From NCBI GenBank assembly GCA_008933735.1, contig WBUL01000011.1:93929-157928 (forward strand): DNA of 64,000 bases, written 5' to 3'. Positions within the stretch are counted from its first letter, which is position 1. The number at the start of each line of letters is the position of its first letter. Made by a program: the position numbers and the translations under genes. Shown here one piece after another: positions 25,440-33,247 of the stretch. Source of the DNA: Anaerolineae bacterium. Lineage in GTDB: Bacteria > Chloroflexota > Anaerolineae > Aggregatilineales > J027. Under the pieces are notes generated by a model. That model made no database searches and was not told the DNA's origin. It was given only the letters and a program-made list of their open reading frames with translations.

Positions 25440-26603
25440 CTACGGGGAGGACATATGGAAGGTAGCTGAAACGTAGGCTGTCAGGCGGGCGTGGGGTGAG
25501 CGTAGAAAACAGCGGCGACAGAGGACACTTAACAGAAGACACATGATCCCACCTCCCGCCAGCACCCACCAGCGCCAGGGGAAATCAATGGTGGGCGACC
25601 AGGCGGGTGAGCTGTCTGAACTGCGCGAACGGCTGAGATTCTGCTGCTGCGACCCATCTGGCAGCATTCTGTAAACTTCTGAACTGCCATCTCGTTCAGA
25701 GACAAACGTAATCCACTGCCCATCCGGTGACCACGAAGGATAAAAATCGCGTTCAAAGTTACGTGTCAGCCGTGTGTGATCGGTTCCATCCGGGCGAATG
25801 GCGTAAATTTCTGCGTATCGATTCAACGACGAAAAAAACACGATCCATTCCCCATCCGGTGACCAGGCGGGCGCGTAATCTTCATCCAGAAATTGGGTCA
25901 GGTTGCGCTGGCCTGCCCCATTCGCTCGCATAATGTAAATTTCTGAATTTCGATCCCTCTCAGAGACAAACGCGATCCACTCCCCATCGGGCGACCAGAC
26001 AGGCGCGTAATCATAGTGCGGCGACCTGGAAAGATTTTGCATTTCTGACCCATCTGAACGCATTTTGTAAACATCGGTCTGATCAAAATCATCATAGGTC
26101 AGGACAATCCATTCCCCGTCTGGAGAAAACGCGATGCCAAAATCATCACCATACGAATCAGTCAGGCGTTCTTCTTTGCTGCCGTCGCTCCGGATACGGT
26201 AAATCTCGGTATTACTGTCGCGGTTGGTCAGAAAATAAATCCATTTTCCATCTGGTGACCATAAGGGCGCGTAGTCGTCGTTGGGGAAGTGAGTTAAACG
26301 CTGTGGACTGCTGCCGCTGGCAGACATTTTATAGATTTCCGGGTTGCCATCCCGGTACGAAACAAACGCTAACCACTCTCCATCCGGTGACCATACGGGC
26401 GAAAAATCGGGGCGGCGGGCATAGGTCAGGCGCTCTACATGACTGCCATCAGGCCGCATCCGGTAGATTTCATCGTTGCCATCACGATCAGACACAAAGA
26501 CAATCCAGGGCGTTTCCGGCTCCACCTGACGTGCTCGATACAAAACAAAACTCGCAATTAGCAGGAACAGTCCTGCTGACAAAAATCCATATCGAATGAA
26601 CAA
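25440..26603 (-). CDS. Membrane-anchored PD40 beta-propeller protein
   Basis: This 387-residue protein has an N-terminal membrane helix ([16 protein letters not shown]), seven tandem 44-residue PD40/TolB-like repeats (consensus IYRMRPDGS, then LT, then D, then [19 protein letters not shown]), and a second hydrophobic helix near 345-365 ([16 protein letters not shown]). The propeller would lie outside the cytoplasm between two helices. No enzymatic motif is seen, so it is probably a binding or sensing module. It is last gene of the minus-strand operon that starts at 30312, 22 bp after the radical SAM gene. Confidence 0.88.
   Translation of the reverse strand: MFIRYGFLSAGLFLLIASFVLYRARQVEPETPWIVFVSDRDGNDEIYRMRPDGSHVERLTYARRPDFSPVWSPDGEWLAFVSYRDGNPEIYKMSASGSSPQRLTHFPNDDYAPLWSPDGKWIYFLTNRDSNTEIYRIRSDGSKEERLTDSYGDDFGIAFSPDGEWIVLTYDDFDQTDVYKMRSDGSEMQNLSRSPHYDYAPVWSPDGEWIAFVSERDRNSEIYIMRANGAGQRNLTQFLDEDYAPAWSPDGEWIVFFSSLNRYAEIYAIRPDGTDHTRLTRNFERDFYPSWSPDGQWITFVSERDGSSEVYRMLPDGSQQQNLSRSRSSDSSPAWSPTIDFPWRWWVLAGGGIMCLLLSVLCRRCFLRSPHARLTAYVSATFHMSSP
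25560..26500 (-). repeat. Tandem coding repeat of 132 bp (seven PD40 blades)
   Basis: The same 44-codon unit recurs about seven times. The stretch TGGTCACCGGATGG (or close variants) appears near 25716, 25851, 25984, 26245 and 26380. The last unit is truncated. Unit identity at DNA level is high enough for slippage or assembly collapse. It is a coding repeat. Confidence 0.8.
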
Positions 26604-26625
26604 GACACCCTACTCGAAGATTATT

Positions 26626-27633
26626 TCATCTATTGGCAGGTACATGTGCTGCCTTCACTGCTGTCCATTTTGGGCGCCCACACACATCCAGATTCCCCAG
26701 ACGTGCCCGCCGCAGACGCGGAATAAATTCCTCGACAGGAGTTTCCAGAAGATGAAACAAGCGCCGTTTGGATAAATAACACGGTGTCACCCACCCATCG
26801 CAGGTAATATTTGGCTCTATACACGCCACACACGCCCCAACCAGCGCACAGGCCGGGCTCACGCTCACTTTGGAGGTCTGGCTGGCCTGATAAAGAGACG
26901 CGGTCACTTCACGCCAGGCCGGGTAATCGAGATAATCTTCCCGCAGCCATGCCCCACGTCCCTGAGGAGTCAGGGCAGAAAAATTAATCTCCTGCACACC
27001 AAGTTGTTCCACCAGTTCCACACACGCCAGGCTCTGATGCACATTCCGGCGGCTTAATACCACCTCGATATTCACCGGAATATCCGCCGCCCGTAAAAAC
27101 GCAATCCCCTGCATTGTCTTCTGAAAGCTGCCGGGGCCGCGCACCGCATCATGCGTTTCAGCCGTTGCCCCATCCAATGAAACCCCGGCGACCGCCAGCC
27201 CTAACTGCCGCAGAATGCTGGCCGTCTCCTGCGTGACCAGCGTGGCATTGGACCGCATTCCAAACTTCATCCCTGCGGACTGGCAAGCCGACATCAGATC
27301 AAACAAATCCTTGCGGAGCAGCGGCTCGCCACCGGAGAATACCACAAATTCTACACCAACCCACGCCAGCCGCTGGATAACATCCAGCGCGTCAACAGTA
27401 TTTAGGTCCTGCCGCCGATAATCGACCACATCGTAGCAGTGCACACATCGCAGATTGCAGGGATGGGTGACACCCCAGGTCACCGATTGAATCCGCTCTT
27501 CTGGCAGAGGGTAAGATTCTTCCTGGGGATCATCTTCGATTTCGTAATCTGGCTCTTCAAAATAATCGTCATCATCAAAAGGATAATAGTCCGGCTCAGG
27601 CCAACGTGTGGGCCAGGGTTTGGGCGCACCCAT
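26626..27633 (-). CDS. Radical SAM protein with acidic N-terminal extension
   Basis: This 335-residue protein has a radical SAM core with cluster motif CNLRCVHC (Cys59, Cys63, Cys66) and SAM-contact FSGGEPLLR. The first 45 residues are strongly acidic (PFDDDDYFEEPDYEIEDD). The C-terminus has cysteines in ACALVGACVACIEP, ITCDGWVTPCYL and DVCG, resembling a shortened SPASM/twitch auxiliary-cluster domain. Family members modify peptides, make peptide-derived cofactors or handle heme. No precursor peptide gene is visible nearby. It starts 1 bp after the NTPase stop, so it is co-translated with it. The product is unknown. Confidence 0.87.
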   Translation of the reverse strand: MGAPKPWPTRWPEPDYYPFDDDDYFEEPDYEIEDDPQEESYPLPEERIQSVTWGVTHPCNLRCVHCYDVVDYRRQDLNTVDALDVIQRLAWVGVEFVVFSGGEPLLRKDLFDLMSACQSAGMKFGMRSNATLVTQETASILRQLGLAVAGVSLDGATAETHDAVRGPGSFQKTMQGIAFLRAADIPVNIEVVLSRRNVHQSLACVELVEQLGVQEINFSALTPQGRGAWLREDYLDYPAWREVTASLYQASQTSKVSVSPACALVGACVACIEPNITCDGWVTPCYLSKRRLFHLLETPVEEFIPRLRRARLGNLDVCGRPKWTAVKAAHVPANR

Positions 27634-27634
27634 T

Positions 27635-29686
27635 CTATTTTTTCTCCTTTGGTGGAATCTTCGCCAGCCACTCCAGGGTATTGCTCAATCGGGGATCGTG
27701 GATGGCACGGCGGACGGCAGCAGCGTTTTCCAGGAGAAGCTGCGCTGAACTGTGACGGTCAGCCTGCCGCATCCGAATTTCCCCCAGAAGCTGCACGGCA
27801 CTTCCCCGCCCCCACCCATAATTGCAGTCAATATCCTCCGCCATTTCCAGCGCAGTCTGGGCCTTCTGTTCCGCTTCTTCAAGCTGGTGTTCCAGCAAAA
27901 GCCGCCCCCATGTGATAAGGCTGTCAATCTGGATCACTTTGAAGCCACTGCTTACCGCGGCCTCATGTGTTTTGATTACGGCGGCGAGAGCCTCTTTTTC
28001 CTGCTTCTGTGCCATCCGCAGCCGACCAAGCCCCAGTTGCGCCCGGCAGAGAATTTCCTTCTGACCGGACTCCTGCGCCCACGACAGCGGGTACCTTAGC
28101 CAGGTGTCTGCTTCCTCATATTTGCCGCTCAGCCGATAGACATCACTGAGAATCAGCCCTGCATGAGCCGTGATGAGCGGAAAGGCGTTCGTCCTTTGCT
28201 CGCGCAGATGGTACTCGGCGACTTTTGCGGCAGTTCCCAGCTTGCCCAGCCGCACCAGCAAATCAGCGTAGTGCAGTGCCGCCCGTCCGATCAGGAATTT
28301 AGGCCGGTCATACAAACGGGCAATTTTTTCAACCCGCTCGTCAACCGTTTCGCCGCTCTCGCGCAGTTGAGCGGCGAGATGATGATAAGACGAAATGAGG
28401 CGGTGATTCCGGATGGACTTCATATGCTGGAACAGCGCCGCCTGCTGAAAATCCTCAAGGGCGAGTGTTACCCGGCCCTGCAATGCCCGCGCATGGGCAC
28501 GCCGCGCATATGGATTTGAACCCGATTGGGGAAAAGTCCGTGCGCCCGCCGAATCGCAGACCCCCAGATGGTACAGCAGCCCGGAGCCATGAATCGGATC
28601 ACTAAAGGCTCGCACGACGGTTTCAGCCATATATTCCGCTTCGGGCAGTCTGCCCATCAAAACCAGGACATCCGCCAGATTCTGCCGCGCCATCAGCAGA
28701 TCACGATGACCATCTTTCCATGCGACGAGGATATGCCGCAGCGCCGATTCAGCGATCTGCAACAAGCCTGTATCGGCTGCAAAGAGGCTGTAATCATGCA
28801 AGGCATATAACAGCCCTTCATGAACAGCCATCTGGTGGAGTTCCTGCGGAATGCCCAGCCGTTCCATCAGTGCGGCGTGGATTCGCTGCCCCCGTTCATA
28901 GTCCGGTTCTTTCAGGCCAAGCATAAAGTAACTAAAACGCGACCCTTCTCCGAAAAAACGGGCGGCGTTCTCCGGGCGGTTCGAGTTCAAAATCTCGATA
29001 AGAAGGCCGTCCCAGAGGGCGGCTTCTGCCTGCGGACTTGCGGGGTCATAGCTGCTGGCGTGCCCATTAAACTGCTTTTTGAGGGTGGTCGCCAGGGCAG
29101 CCAGGACGATAATTTTGGTTTTCCCTACGGTTTTTTCGACAAGTTCTGAAATCTCATCTCCGGTGCCAAGAATGCCGCTGCCGCGCAAAAAGTCGGTGGC
29201 CTGCTCGTATCCAACCTCCCCAAGAAAAAGCTGCTGAAAGGGCATATTTTTTTGCGAAGGAAATTCATCCACTGATTTCTGACTGGCAAAAATGAGACGA
29301 CAGCGCCCGTATCCCTGAATCAGACCTTGCAGAGCGCCCACCAGATCATCGTGAATCAGATAATCGCGGTAATCGTTCGGTTTTGTCCTGGATTGAACTT
29401 CATCCAGGCTGTCCAGCACGATCAGACAGTCCTCGGAGGCATAGATCGCCAGAAAATCCGTCAGTTTTTTGAGGAAAAGCGGAATATCCTTGCTCTGGCG
29501 AAAATCCCAGATGAAGACCTTGCAGGGAACACCGGCCAGAAATTCTGCCAGCAGACTGGTTTTCCCTGTCCCGGACGCACCCAGCAGAGCAATGGCTGGC
29601 GGCGTACCCCGATCCCACCATCGACAAATATCGTCCAGTTCAGGGCGAAAAACAAAGTCTTCAGACAGCGGGAGTTTGTGTGGCAT
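27635..29686 (-). CDS. P-loop (STAND-like) NTPase with TPR-type repeats
   Basis: This 683-residue protein starts with a P-loop NTPase (LLGASGTGKTSLLAEFLAG, near residue 30; Walker B LIVLDSLDEV; sensor-like CRLIFASQK). Alpha-helical repeats follow from about residue 250, with several TPR-like pairs (LGLGRLRMAQKQEKEALAAV; WGRLLLEHQLEEAEQ). This architecture fits STAND NTPases, in which a repeat domain senses a ligand and the NTPase oligomerises. I choose the ATG at 29686, with AGGATAA overlapping the nitrilase stop; an upstream in-frame start would overlap the nitrilase gene. It is the second gene of a four-gene operon. No separate effector domain is visible. Confidence 0.83.
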   Translation of the reverse strand: MPHKLPLSEDFVFRPELDDICRWWDRGTPPAIALLGASGTGKTSLLAEFLAGVPCKVFIWDFRQSKDIPLFLKKLTDFLAIYASEDCLIVLDSLDEVQSRTKPNDYRDYLIHDDLVGALQGLIQGYGRCRLIFASQKSVDEFPSQKNMPFQQLFLGEVGYEQATDFLRGSGILGTGDEISELVEKTVGKTKIIVLAALATTLKKQFNGHASSYDPASPQAEAALWDGLLIEILNSNRPENAARFFGEGSRFSYFMLGLKEPDYERGQRIHAALMERLGIPQELHQMAVHEGLLYALHDYSLFAADTGLLQIAESALRHILVAWKDGHRDLLMARQNLADVLVLMGRLPEAEYMAETVVRAFSDPIHGSGLLYHLGVCDSAGARTFPQSGSNPYARRAHARALQGRVTLALEDFQQAALFQHMKSIRNHRLISSYHHLAAQLRESGETVDERVEKIARLYDRPKFLIGRAALHYADLLVRLGKLGTAAKVAEYHLREQRTNAFPLITAHAGLILSDVYRLSGKYEEADTWLRYPLSWAQESGQKEILCRAQLGLGRLRMAQKQEKEALAAVIKTHEAAVSSGFKVIQIDSLITWGRLLLEHQLEEAEQKAQTALEMAEDIDCNYGWGRGSAVQLLGEIRMRQADRHSSAQLLLENAAAVRRAIHDPRLSNTLEWLAKIPPKEKK

Positions 29687-29694
29687 AGAGATAG

Positions 29695-30312
29695 TTATCC
29701 TAACCAGTCCGGCGGCTTGTCCCGAATATCCGCCCCCAGCAGGCCGCGCCACTGATTCATCACCTGCGGGTCTAAGCCCGCTGAGATAACTTCCATCGAA
29801 TCGCAGATAAAACTACTGCCATAAAAAGTCACGCCATTTTCGGCGCTGACCCGATTCGCCGCCGCGATATAAACGCCGTTGGCTACGGCGTGCCCGCGCA
29901 TGACCAACTGCGCTTTACTCTCCATGTCCGGGTCTGTCGGCTCAGACCCAATCGCAGTCGGATAAAAAATAAACTCCGCGCCAATGTCATGAACCGGATA
30001 CTCATGATAGCCGACAAAAAAATCGGTTTCGTGGCAGCCCGCACCAGAAGGAATGTGAATTTTGCGCGTGAAATTTATGAACTGCCCATCTGGGCCAAAA
30101 AGAACTGCTGTATCGTAAGCAGTTGGGCCTGTTTTCAGTGGTTCAGCCCAAACAAAACCACGCTGGTCGCGGGTACCGGGGAAGTACGGCAGACAGACCA
30201 ACTTCACCCCCTGCTCAACCGCCAGAGTCAGCAGTTCGTGGTATTGTGCTTCCATAGCTTCGCGGCTGCCCAACCAGGCTGTCTGGATCAGCGCGACCCG
30301 TAGTGCTTCCAC
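29695..30312 (-). CDS. Shrunken nitrilase-family protein lacking catalytic Glu and Cys
   Basis: This 205-residue protein follows N-carbamoylputrescine-amidase-type nitrilases nearly end to end: RVALIQTAW, TRKIHIPSG (catalytic Lys84 kept), EFIFYPTAIGSEP, VMRGHAVANGVYIAAANR, FYGSSFICD, and RDKPPDWLG at the end. It is about 85 residues shorter than the usual 290. The strand with the catalytic Glu (normally PELF before YF) is gone. So is the block with the nucleophile (normally CWDxWFPE, between residues 110 and 111). A block before AYDTAV and another after the SSFICD region are also shortened. All losses are in frame. It is predicted to be catalytically inactive. The start is GTG. It is first gene of the 25440-30312 operon. 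Confidence 0.8.
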   Translation of the reverse strand: MEALRVALIQTAWLGSREAMEAQYHELLTLAVEQGVKLVCLPYFPGTRDQRGFVWAEPLKTGPTAYDTAVLFGPDGQFINFTRKIHIPSGAGCHETDFFVGYHEYPVHDIGAEFIFYPTAIGSEPTDPDMESKAQLVMRGHAVANGVYIAAANRVSAENGVTFYGSSFICDSMEVISAGLDPQVMNQWRGLLGADIRDKPPDWLG

Positions 30313-30459
30313 ATCTCTGACCTGTTATACTGAAATGATTATAGCCTATGAACGATGATCGCTACGAAGAAACACGCCATATGCTCACTCCTCTACCCGA
30401 AGGATCGTCACACGGCAGCATAATTGCGATTTTCCCCCACAAAAAATTACATCCAACAC

Positions 30460-30488
30460 ATGACGCCTCGTTGCCTCTATCCGATAAT
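30460..30488 (+). promoter_or_regulatory. Promoter for the LonB-like gene
   Basis: ATGACG (-35, four of six consensus bases) and GATAAT (-10, five of six) are separated by 17 bp, 25 bp before the ATG at 30514. Confidence 0.5.
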
Positions 30489-30513
30489 ATGAGAAAGAAG
30501 GGATAGAGAGGCC

Positions 30514-32928
30514 ATGCGTACCAGAACGGTTTCACCGCTCCCGCCGGACGCGCTCCGCAAATTGTGTGATGCCAGTACCCTGGCATTTGAAACAATCGAC
30601 GACCTGCCGCCCCTCCAGGAAATGATCGGGCAGCCGCGTGCTTACCGTGCCCTTGAACTGGGCAGCGAGATTCAGGCCGAAGGATACAACATTTTTGTCC
30701 TCGGATTGCCCGGCTCCGGCAAAACCACCCTCACCAGAGAATTCCTGGAACGCAAAGCCGCTTCCCTGCCGATCCCGTCGGATTGGTGCTACGTGAGCAA
30801 CTTTGCCAATCCTTATCGGCCTCATGCGCTTCAGCTACCCGCCGGACAGGGTAAGCAGTTCCATGATGATATGCAGGCTCTGGTCAAACACTGTAAAGAA
30901 GAAATTCCCAGGGCACTGGAAAACGAAGCCTTCGTGCAGGAGCGCAGCCGCCTGCTGGAAGAGTTAAAAAAGACACTGGCTACCGAAGTTGACACCTTAA
31001 GCGAATACGTCAAAAAATACAATTTCATCCTGATCCGCACCCCATTCGGCTTCATCCTGACCCCCGCCGTCAACGGTGAACCGCTCAGTCCACAGCAGTT
31101 AGAAACCCTTTCAGTGGAACAACGGGAAAAACTAACCCAGCTTCAAGCCAAACTGCAAAAGCGAGTCGAGGAGACCTTCACCCGGCTACAGGAGCTTGAG
31201 CATGAAGCCAGAGAACGCATCGAGGAACTGGTAAAGCAGACGGTGCTGTACGTCATAGCGCCGTTGATTGAGTCGGTCAAGGCCAATTATGCAGAACATG
31301 AAGCCATCCTCGCCCATATTGAAGCCGTCAAAACGGACATCCTGGCGAATCTGAGTAAATTCCAGGCTGACGACTCCGGTGACATCGAAAAACAGATGGC
31401 GCGAGCCAACTGGTTACAGCGCTACACGGTGAATGTGATTGTTGGTCACGCAGAGCAGCATGGCGCACCCGTTATCCTGGAGACACAGCCAACCTACAAC
31501 AACCTCATCGGACGCATCGAACACGAACTGGTCATGGGCGGTTTCAAAACCGATTTCACCATGATCAGGGCGGGCGCATTTCATCGAGCAAACGGCGGTT
31601 ATTTGATCCTCCCCGCCCGCGATGTGCTGCTGAACCCCTACGCCTGGGAAGGGGTCAAGCGTGTTCTGCGCGACAAAGCCATCCGTATCATCGAATTGGG
31701 GACACAGCTCAGCCTGATCAGCAGCGCCACCCTCGAACCGGAACCCATTCCGCTCGACGTTACCGTTGTCCTGATCGGCACCCCGCTGCTGTATTATCTG
31801 CTGCGTTATTACGATGAAGATTTCGCCAAACTTTTCAAAGTTAAGGCGGAATTTGCCACCCAAATGGAACGCACCCCAGAAACTGAACACGACTACGCAC
31901 TGTTTGTTAAATCCGTGAAGGATGAATATAACCTGCCCTCCTTTGACCGTAGTGCGGTCGCCCGTATCATCGAATATGGAGCACGGCTGGCAGAGGAACA
32001 GGATAAACTCTCAACCCGTTTTGGCAAAATCTCCGACCTTGTGCGCGAGGCCGCTTACTGGGCACAAAAAGAAGGGCAAACCATCGTCAAGGCGGCGGCG
32101 GTTAATCAGGCCATTACGGAGAGCATCTACCGGAACAACCTCATTGAGGAACGTCTTCAGGAACTGATCAGCGAAGGTATGCTCCTGATCGACACTAAAG
32201 GCAAGGCGGTCGGTCAGGTCAATGCGCTGTCGGTGGTGATGATCGGTGACTACGCTTTTGGACATCCGAGCAAGCTCACTGCATCCGCTTTCCCCGGAAA
32301 AAGCGGCGTGGTTGATATTGAACGAAAAGCTGAGCTTGGTGGCCCAATTCACACCAAAGGGGTACTGATTCTGAGCGGTTTTCTGGGCAACAGGTATGGA
32401 CGCCATCACCCGCTGACCCTTTCCGCCAGCATTGCATTTGAGCAGTCCTACCAGGGGGTAGAAGGCGACAGTGCCTCTGCTGCCGAACTGATTGCCCTGC
32501 TCTCTGCTATTGCGGAAGTCCCCTTACGGCAGGATATTGCTATTACGGGGTCGATCAACCAGCACGGGCAGATTCAGGCGATTGGGGGCGTGAATGAAAA
32601 AATAGAAGGATTCTTCGCTGTGTGCAAACAGCGCCGCCTGACGGGTCAGCAGGGAGTAATTATCCCCGCCAGCAACGTCAAAAACCTGATGCTGAATGAT
32701 GAAGTGGTCAATGCCGTTGCCAGAGGCAAATTCCACATCTGGCCCGTGACCGCCGTTGATGAAGCGCTGGCACTCCTGACCGAAAGCGATATCGGTAAAC
32801 CAGATAAACAGGGTATCTATCCGGCGGGCACCTTCAACGCAAAGGTGGTGGAACGGCTGGAAGCTTTTACCAAAGTGGTCGGAAGTCTTGAAGAGGCGAC
32901 CAACAACCAGAAAAAAGAGCTTGCATAA
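30514..32928 (+). CDS. LonB-like ATP-dependent protease
   Basis: This 804-residue protein has an N-terminal AAA region (IGQPRAYRALELG; Walker A GLPGSGKTTLTREF near residue 68), a long helical insertion (about 150-290), and a second AAA portion with GGYLILPARDVLLNPYAWEG. A C-terminal Lon protease domain carries the serine in EGDSASAAEL (near 650) and the lysine in GGVNEKIEGFF (near 690). It matches the AAA_32/Lon_C proteins of many bacteria, soluble and without the LonA N-domain. It degrades misfolded or regulatory proteins. The ribosome-binding site is AGAGAGG. It is divergent from the nitrilase-NTPase operon across 201 bp. Confidence 0.92.
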   Translation: MRTRTVSPLPPDALRKLCDASTLAFETIDDLPPLQEMIGQPRAYRALELGSEIQAEGYNIFVLGLPGSGKTTLTREFLERKAASLPIPSDWCYVSNFANPYRPHALQLPAGQGKQFHDDMQALVKHCKEEIPRALENEAFVQERSRLLEELKKTLATEVDTLSEYVKKYNFILIRTPFGFILTPAVNGEPLSPQQLETLSVEQREKLTQLQAKLQKRVEETFTRLQELEHEARERIEELVKQTVLYVIAPLIESVKANYAEHEAILAHIEAVKTDILANLSKFQADDSGDIEKQMARANWLQRYTVNVIVGHAEQHGAPVILETQPTYNNLIGRIEHELVMGGFKTDFTMIRAGAFHRANGGYLILPARDVLLNPYAWEGVKRVLRDKAIRIIELGTQLSLISSATLEPEPIPLDVTVVLIGTPLLYYLLRYYDEDFAKLFKVKAEFATQMERTPETEHDYALFVKSVKDEYNLPSFDRSAVARIIEYGARLAEEQDKLSTRFGKISDLVREAAYWAQKEGQTIVKAAAVNQAITESIYRNNLIEERLQELISEGMLLIDTKGKAVGQVNALSVVMIGDYAFGHPSKLTASAFPGKSGVVDIERKAELGGPIHTKGVLILSGFLGNRYGRHHPLTLSASIAFEQSYQGVEGDSASAAELIALLSAIAEVPLRQDIAITGSINQHGQIQAIGGVNEKIEGFFAVCKQRRLTGQQGVIIPASNVKNLMLNDEVVNAVARGKFHIWPVTAVDEALALLTESDIGKPDKQGIYPAGTFNAKVVERLEAFTKVVGSLEEATNNQKKELA

Positions 32929-33247
32929 TAAGCCCTGTTGCGGCTCCGCAAGGTGGAGATTCTCGAACCGGGTAATGCCATCACCAATGAAGGTGTGTTT
33001 GCAATCTCGTATGTGATATTACCCGGAAATGTCCATTGCCGTTCTGGTTGACGAGCCGATAGAGAAGAAGGTTGCTCTGTCTGGCACGGTTGAAGGCGGT
33101 TCGGTTACCAATGATACCAGCAAGTATGAGAATAGTCTGCTGCTGGTACTCTTAGAACAAAGCCCTACACTTTTTCACCTGTCGAAGCAGGCTTACGCTG
33201 CTCACACAATAAAAATTCCAGGCGATACCTGTGGGGTATCGCCACCA
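32929..33247. other. 319-bp spacer without a convincing gene
   Basis: The segment lies between the ends of the convergent LonB-like and Clp genes. A short hairpin (TTGCG-GCTC-CGCAA) follows the Lon stop. A plus-strand frame without a start reads KVEILEPGNAITNEGVFAIS before a stop, and a second frame near 33029 looks coding for about 50 codons (AVLVDEPIEKKVALSGTVEG). Both may be remnants of a decayed gene. The Clp terminator occupies 33211-33243. Confidence 0.4.
33211..33243 (-). terminator. Rho-independent terminator of the Clp gene
   Basis: GGCGATACC and GGTATCGCC form a 9-bp perfect stem with a 5-nt loop (33221-33243). On the minus strand it is followed by TGGAATTTTTATT. It begins 5 bp after the Clp stop codon. 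Confidence 0.85.

Noticed and set aside
25560..26500. Regularly spaced repeat that could be mistaken for a CRISPR-like array
   Set aside because: The 132-bp period is a multiple of three, lies fully in frame, and encodes PD40 blades with the WSPDGEW motif.
30348..30506. 52-codon plus-strand frame before the LonB-like gene
   Set aside because: It has no ribosome-binding site and contains the likely lon promoter, so it is probably not translated.
32945..32975. Possible tRNA T-arm (GGTTCGAG) on the minus strand
   Set aside because: The flanking bases do not pair as a T-stem and no acceptor or anticodon arm can be drawn.
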